Assembly: GCA_017964745.1 (NCBI GenBank)
Contig: JAGCRJ010000114.1
Coordinates: 1-10,634 of the forward strand
Length of the DNA: 10,634 nucleotides
DNA from: Lachnospiraceae bacterium
GTDB taxonomy: Bacteria > Bacillota > Clostridia > Lachnospirales > Lachnospiraceae
Direction of reading: 5' to 3'
This document shows positions 7,502-10,634 of the stretch, one piece after another. The position numbers and the translations under genes were made by a program. The notes below the pieces were generated by a model. The model did no database searches. It worked only from the letters and a program-made list of their open reading frames with translations, and was not told the DNA's origin. Within the stretch, counting starts at the first letter, position 1. Each line of letters opens with the position of its first letter.

Positions 7502-8173
7502 CTACTTAATGCGTCTCTTACTGCCAAGCAGTTTCAAAGTGCTGATATATAAACAATTGATAAGTTTCTTCTCATCGAGGTTATTCATATCCTTACTGTG
7601 GATACCGTAACATTTATTCAGCGTCACATCTCTTATGATGCCGTCAAACGATGCAACAATAAATGTCAGTATATCCCCGGGAGGGATAACGGGATTAAAA
7701 TATCCCTCCTTAGTCTTGGTTGTGATCAGCTCCGCAGTGCGTCCGGCAAGATACGGAAACACGGGAGTCACTGACGTCTCGCTATTTATCCTTTTGTCAT
7801 ATTCGGGATTCTGTATGCAGAATGTCCCCAGCTCGAAGAGGATCTTGTTATAACCTATCAGCATATCCGAGAAGAATTCTTCGGACACCCGGAACAGTTT
7901 TCTCAGTTTTTCTTCCGGTTTATCATCCGACTGCATGATCGTGTCGATCACTGAAATCCTGTCACCCTGACGGTTTGCATCATCGATCAATGCGGCATAG
8001 ACGGAAAAGATATTGTTGTAATACTTATATACTCCGCCCTGGCTCATTCCCGTTTCAGCAACCACATCCGACATGGTCACTTCATAAGCAGGCTTTCTTT
8101 GGCATACCTCAAAAGCGGCTTTTATTATCTCTTTTTTCTTCTCTTCAAGATATTCTTCATTAACTTTAGGCAC
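7502..8173 (-). CDS. TetR/AcrR family transcriptional regulator
   Basis: A 223-residue DNA-binding repressor. I choose the GTG at 8173, giving MPKVNEEYLEEKKKEIIKAAF, a typical TetR opening. The longer frame to an ATG at 8230 would translate a promoter and a palindromic operator into KIKTTTLSFF, so it is unlikely. The helix-turn-helix lies at about 33-52 (TMSDVVAETGMSQGGVYKYY), with recognition helix SQGGVYKYY. The remaining 160 residues are a variable ligand-binding domain, and the ligand cannot be read from it. The ribosome site is weak: GGGG about ten bases before the GTG. The stop codon lies 13 bases before the serine hydrolase ATG, so the two form an operon. Autoregulation through the palindrome at 8196-8219 is likely. 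I did not see a second copy of that palindrome in the window. Confidence 0.9.
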   Translation of the reverse strand: MPKVNEEYLEEKKKEIIKAAFEVCQRKPAYEVTMSDVVAETGMSQGGVYKYYNNIFSVYAALIDDANRQGDRISVIDTIMQSDDKPEEKLRKLFRVSEEFFSDMLIGYNKILFELGTFCIQNPEYDKRINSETSVTPVFPYLAGRTAELITTKTKEGYFNPVIPPGDILTFIVASFDGIIRDVTLNKCYGIHSKDMNNLDEKKLINCLYISTLKLLGSKRRIK

Positions 8174-8195
8174 TTTTTGATACCCCGGCAAAATA

Positions 8196-8219
8196 AAAAA
8201 CGATAACGTTGTCGTTTTT
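8196..8219. promoter_or_regulatory. Palindromic operator, probable TetR autoregulatory site
   Basis: A 24-base palindrome centred between 8207 and 8208, with arms AAAAACGATAAC and GTTGTCGTTTTT and a single mismatch. It lies immediately downstream of the -10 box of the TetR promoter and spans the expected transcription start. Size and symmetry suit a TetR dimer, and bound protein would block RNA polymerase. The assignment to this particular regulator is inferred from position. Confidence 0.7.
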
Positions 8220-8220
8220 A

Positions 8221-8249
8221 TTTTTACCATATGATCGGTGCCTTGTCAA
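8221..8249 (-). promoter_or_regulatory. Promoter of the tetR-serine hydrolase operon
   Basis: TTGACA at 8249-8244 is a perfect -35 box. After exactly 17 bases comes TAAAAA at 8226-8221 as the -10 box (4 of 6 matches). Transcription would begin near 8214, inside the palindromic operator. The ATG at 8230 would therefore lie upstream of the transcript start, which supports the GTG at 8173 as the true start. Confidence 0.68.
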
Positions 8250-8263
8250 CGCAGTAAATAAGC

Positions 8264-8283
8264 TCCGGATCATATGAGCCGGA
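8264..8283 (-). terminator. 20-base palindrome, possible weak terminator after the acetyltransferase
   Basis: TCCGGATCAT and ATGAGCCGGA form a palindrome with one mismatch. On the minus strand it is followed by GCTTATTTACTG, only a weak T tail. Its CTCATATGA centre resembles the loop of the strong terminator at 2664-2681, which favours a terminator for the operon ending at 8416. It also lies 14 bases upstream of the TetR -35 box, so an operator is possible. Confidence 0.4.
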
Positions 8284-8308
8284 ACAGGAATTATCATCAC
8301 TTATTCAG

Positions 8309-8404
8309 TTAGTTTCTTTCTTCAGGGAAACAGCGAGATATATACAATATGCCGCAGATGATCCCTCTGAAATAGATTTCTTCGGCAAAGAGACCTCCGC
8401 TGTT
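8309..8404 (-). pseudogene. Possible relic of a CPBP intramembrane protease gene
   Basis: In the 185-base gap between the TetR promoter and the acetyltransferase, the minus strand has 31 open codons between stop codons (TAA at 8407-8405 and TAA at 8311-8309). They encode NSGGLFAEEIYFRG, then IICGILYISRCFPEERN. AEEIYFRG matches the first catalytic motif of CPBP (Abi/CAAX-type) membrane proteases, EExxFRG. There is no start codon, and the second and third histidine motifs are absent. If real, only a fragment remains. A chance match over eight residues cannot be excluded. Confidence 0.38.
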
Positions 8405-8415
8405 TTACAAGAGCT

Positions 8416-9000
8416 CTACTTGATTTTTTTAGCCATGGTTATCGGATAGCCGGATCCAAGAAATCTCATTACAGAACCTTTATTTTCCTTAACGGTCTCA
8501 AATCCGTTCTTTTCATAAAAACTGATCGCATTTTCGTTATCGGAAAACACTTCCACAACCATGGAATCATGATCACCGAATGAACATGCCTCGTTTATGA
8601 GTGCGGTCCCGATACCCTTTTTTCTGACATTCGGATCGGTGACCAGCGTATCCAGATATAATTCCCGGTCTGATGAAACGGCAGGTTTCCCGAATATCGC
8701 ACTCATCTGTTTACTGATGAGCGCACCTTTGAGCTTTCCGAAATATTTCACGCAAGATTCCTTCTTGAAATCTATGGGTCTTTTCCGGTTATTTCCAAGT
8801 CCCATAAGCCCCAGCACCTTATCGTCTTCCAGACAGCAGATGAAAAACTCAGGATCAAATATCTCGATGAACAGATTCTTTTTGGCTGCTTCATCCTTGG
8901 AAAAGGTCATGAAATGTCCGAAGCCCTCAAGAAACAGATCTACCGCTTCAGCCTTTTGTGCATCATTTAATTCGCCATACACTGAAAATTTCTTTTCCAC
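8416..9000 (-). CDS. GNAT family N-acetyltransferase, 194 aa
   Basis: A single-domain acetyl-CoA-dependent acyltransferase. Motif A is LYLDTLVTDPNVRKKGIGTAL at about 114-134, with the CoA-binding RxxGxG as Arg126-Gly129-Gly131. The C-terminal NENAISFYEKNGFE at 155-168 is the usual motif B region. VLGLMGLGNN at 62-71 fits the strand that precedes motif A in the fold. The acceptor substrate cannot be deduced. The start is a GTG at 9000. A good GGAGG at 9019-9015 is 14 bases away, which is long, and an ATG directly after it (9013) is out of frame; a TGA at 9012 prevents any earlier in-frame start. Translation may therefore be weak or coupled to the gene before it. It begins 31 bases after the stop of the other GNAT gene and is the last gene of the methyltransferase/acetyltransferase operon. 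Confidence 0.88.
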   Translation of the reverse strand: MEKKFSVYGELNDAQKAEAVDLFLEGFGHFMTFSKDEAAKKNLFIEIFDPEFFICCLEDDKVLGLMGLGNNRKRPIDFKKESCVKYFGKLKGALISKQMSAIFGKPAVSSDRELYLDTLVTDPNVRKKGIGTALINEACSFGDHDSMVVEVFSDNENAISFYEKNGFETVKENKGSVMRFLGSGYPITMAKKIK

Positions 9001-9031
9001 GATACTGTTTCATTCCTCCGTATTACTGAAT

Positions 9032-9787
9032 TCAAAGATCTGTTCTCAATACAGCCCTGCCCGCTTTTATTATTTCAACAGGCTCATATCCGCCTTCCAT
9101 ATATATACGTCTGGCTGTTTCTCCGTCGGGCCACAGATATGCTTTGTCTATACCGCTCTGCTTACACCATTCGTTATATGTGTGGAAAAGAGCACGACCT
9201 GCTCCGACACCGCGGTGTTTCTTGGAAACAAGAAGATAATCGACCCTGCATGCAATATCCGAAACGTGACCGTAAATAATTCCTATGGTCTTACCGTTTT
9301 CCTTTGCCGCAAACATCCAGTTGCGTGGATAGTTCAAAGTCGCTTTGGCAACTTCTATCTCCCAGGGTTCCTCCGCTTCGATAAATACATTTTCAAGATC
9401 CTCGTTCCATTTTTCTATTTTGGTTACTTCAAGTTCCGGATTGGGAACTATTCGGTCAACTCCCGTAGGAAGCATGTACTCCTGGAGTTCGGTCCAGCTT
9501 TTAAAACCGAAGCCGGCAAGTTCACCGCTTATCTCCTCAAACCATCCGTTATCGGTCATGGCCTGATAAAGGATTGTCCTGAGATTCCGGGATCCGTAGA
9601 AATCTTTTATTTCGTCAATCACAGTTTTCAGATCATCGATCTTATCCCTGTAGATTACCGCATGATTCGAATCATACGAATCACGGTTGGCTTCGTTATA
9701 GAACAAAATGCCGTAGGGTCTTTCTTCATAATGTGTAAATATCTTGGGAAATACATCCTCTTCTATATATCCGTTCTGTAAATTCAT
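9032..9787 (-). CDS. Two-domain GNAT family N-acetyltransferase, 251 aa
   Basis: The C-terminal half (about 118-251) is a GNAT domain: MFAAKENGKTIGIIYGHV at 158-175, motif A VDYLLVSKKHRGVGAGRALF at about 182-201 with RxxGxG as Arg192-Gly195-Gly197, and a closing RRIYMEGGYEPV at 226-237. Residues 1-115 form an additional soluble region rich in acidic and aromatic residues, with no motif I recognise. It may be a degenerate GNAT repeat, which would make this a tandem-GNAT enzyme. The ATG has CAGG about six bases upstream. It is separated by 32 bases from the methyltransferase gene and by 31 from the next acetyltransferase, so all three are probably cotranscribed. The acceptor is unknown: small-molecule detoxification or protein acetylation are both possible. 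No signal peptide or membrane helix is visible. Confidence 0.87.
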   Translation of the reverse strand: MNLQNGYIEEDVFPKIFTHYEERPYGILFYNEANRDSYDSNHAVIYRDKIDDLKTVIDEIKDFYGSRNLRTILYQAMTDNGWFEEISGELAGFGFKSWTELQEYMLPTGVDRIVPNPELEVTKIEKWNEDLENVFIEAEEPWEIEVAKATLNYPRNWMFAAKENGKTIGIIYGHVSDIACRVDYLLVSKKHRGVGAGRALFHTYNEWCKQSGIDKAYLWPDGETARRIYMEGGYEPVEIIKAGRAVLRTDL

Positions 9788-9819
9788 AATTACCTGATAT
9801 TATTAAAATAATCCGCAGT

Positions 9820-10470
9820 TTATTTCTCTGCCACGATCGTATGGGTTGTGCCCCACGCACCAAGTTCCTCGACATTTGAAAACCCCGCGGAAAGAAGTAT
9901 TTTCTTTTCATGTTCTGTCGTCATGGGAGTATCATAATGATAGAATACTCCGTCGGGGAGATTTTCTTCTTTTCTGATCCTTATCAGTTCACGTCTGAAA
10001 AAGCCTTCCTGATCATCAGTGTCGCAGTAAAAATCAGTGAGCACAAATCTCCCTCCGGGTTTTAATGCTTTACAAAGCTTCGTATAAAGCGGAAGCTTTT
10101 CTTCCTCGGAAAAGTGGTGCAGTGATTCCACCGAAACAGCGGCATCATAGACTTCTTCACCAAAAGGTACATCAAAATACGAACCGCATACGGTCGTAAT
10201 ATTCTTACCCGAAAACTTTTCCTTAAGTGCATTCAGCATGGCTTCGGTAAGATCAATGCCCGTAACCTTTGCAGCCGGATTGAGAGCAAAATATGCTTCA
10301 AGTTCCAGACCCGTTCCGCAGCCCAGGTCAAGAACTTCCGCATTCTCTGCCCCGGGAAGCAGCGAAGCCGTAAATGCATAAAACTCAGAATCTTCTTCAA
10401 CAAACTGCCTCATGTGCTCATCATAACCATCCACACGGGCAGTAAAAAAATCATCCATTTTTTCTAACAT
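9820..10470 (-). CDS. Class I SAM-dependent methyltransferase, 216 aa
   Basis: A cytoplasmic Rossmann-fold methyltransferase. Motif I is VLDLGCGTG at 46-54, which binds S-adenosylmethionine. Motif II GIDLTEAM at 71-78 supplies the ribose-binding Asp73. Later motifs are YDAAVSVESLHHF at 108-120 and LKPGGRFVLTDF at 136-147. The N-terminus MDDFFTARVDGYDEHM and the His-His-Phe motif resemble UbiE/type-11 small-molecule methyltransferases, so the substrate is probably a small molecule; I cannot name it. The start at 10470 has GGAG ten bases upstream. An internal ATG at 10458 (residue 5) is possible but has no better site. It is the first gene of a likely operon with two GNAT acetyltransferases. 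No rRNA-methyltransferase motif is evident. Confidence 0.9.
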   Translation of the reverse strand: MLEKMDDFFTARVDGYDEHMRQFVEEDSEFYAFTASLLPGAENAEVLDLGCGTGLELEAYFALNPAAKVTGIDLTEAMLNALKEKFSGKNITTVCGSYFDVPFGEEVYDAAVSVESLHHFSEEEKLPLYTKLCKALKPGGRFVLTDFYCDTDDQEGFFRRELIRIRKEENLPDGVFYHYDTPMTTEHEKKILLSAGFSNVEELGAWGTTHTIVAEK

Positions 10471-10634
10471 TAGTTATTATCTCCATCAAAATACAACTTT
10501 AATCGGCTATTGATGATTCCCTTTCATGGGTTCAGGCAAAATTTTACTGCACGGTCATACTTTCTATTACCCTTATGTTTCCTCATAGATCCCGGACATC
10601 AGGTTTTAATACAAATACCTGATTGGGATAATCA
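10471..10634. other. Upstream region of the methyltransferase operon, no gene seen
   Basis: This 164-base stretch holds the ribosome site of the methyltransferase (GGAG at 10484-10481) and presumably its promoter, but I cannot point to a convincing -35/-10 pair. An inverted repeat ATCAGGT (10598-10604) and ACCTGAT (10617-10623) with a 12-base AT-rich centre could be an operator. It is not followed by a T run on either strand in the visible sequence. Confidence 0.4.

Noticed and set aside
8597..9781. A 394-codon plus-strand frame antisense to both acetyltransferases
   Set aside because: The two minus-strand frames carry clear GNAT motifs and ribosome sites. The long plus frame is low-complexity, rich in Ser, Phe and Ile, has no recognisable domain and spans two real genes.
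10524..10586. A 20-codon minus-strand frame (MRKHKGNRKYDRAVKFCLNP) upstream of the methyltransferase
   Set aside because: The ribosome site is weak, I recognise no homology, and open frames of this size are expected by chance in this sequence. It could be a leader peptide, but nothing supports that.

Overview
The window looks like chromosomal DNA from a Clostridia member of the Bacillota, most likely in or near the Lachnospiraceae. This rests on moderate GC by eye, strong GGAGG-type ribosome sites, heavy AGA/ATA codon use, the protein families present, and homology to patterns I remember; no search was run. No mobile element, tRNA, rRNA or CRISPR array was seen.

Layout. (1) 1-2652, plus strand: the tail of a DUF1854 protein followed by its usual partner, an ABC exporter half-transporter that carries an unusual N-terminal cap with a four-cysteine zinc ribbon. 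(2) 2657-2688: a hairpin with A and T flanks that can terminate both converging transcription units. (3) 6217 down to 2691, minus strand: a complete regulated unit. A promoter overlaps the stop codon of the upstream gene. It is followed by a leader that matches the yybP-ykoY (manganese) riboswitch, an expression platform with mutually exclusive hairpins and an intrinsic terminator, then a MacB/LolD-type ABC ATPase and an 848-residue FtsX/MacB-fold permease. (4) 8249 down to 6214, minus strand: a TetR-family regulator with its own promoter and palindromic operator, followed 13 bases later by a lipoprotein serine hydrolase whose beta-lactamase-like domain is interrupted by four membrane helices. 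(5) 8264-8404: a short palindrome and what looks like a relic of a CPBP intramembrane protease gene. (6) 10470 down to 8416, minus strand: a SAM-dependent methyltransferase and two GNAT acetyltransferases with 31-32 base gaps, probably one operon. (7) 10471-10634: upstream DNA with no convincing gene.

How the parts may work together. The most interesting region is the ABC operon leader. The aptamer's closing stem P1 and the first downstream hairpin share five bases. The 3' arm of that hairpin can also pair over 11 perfect bases with the 5' part of the terminator. This gives a readable ON-switch: ligand stabilises P1, the first hairpin cannot form, an antiterminator forms, and the ABC operon is transcribed. 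If the aptamer is a manganese sensor, a MacB/FtsX-type ABC system would be an unusual client for it, and the acidic DxDG loops in the permease ectodomains become more interesting. The TetR/hydrolase unit next door seems to be controlled separately, although no clear terminator separates it from the ABC leader.
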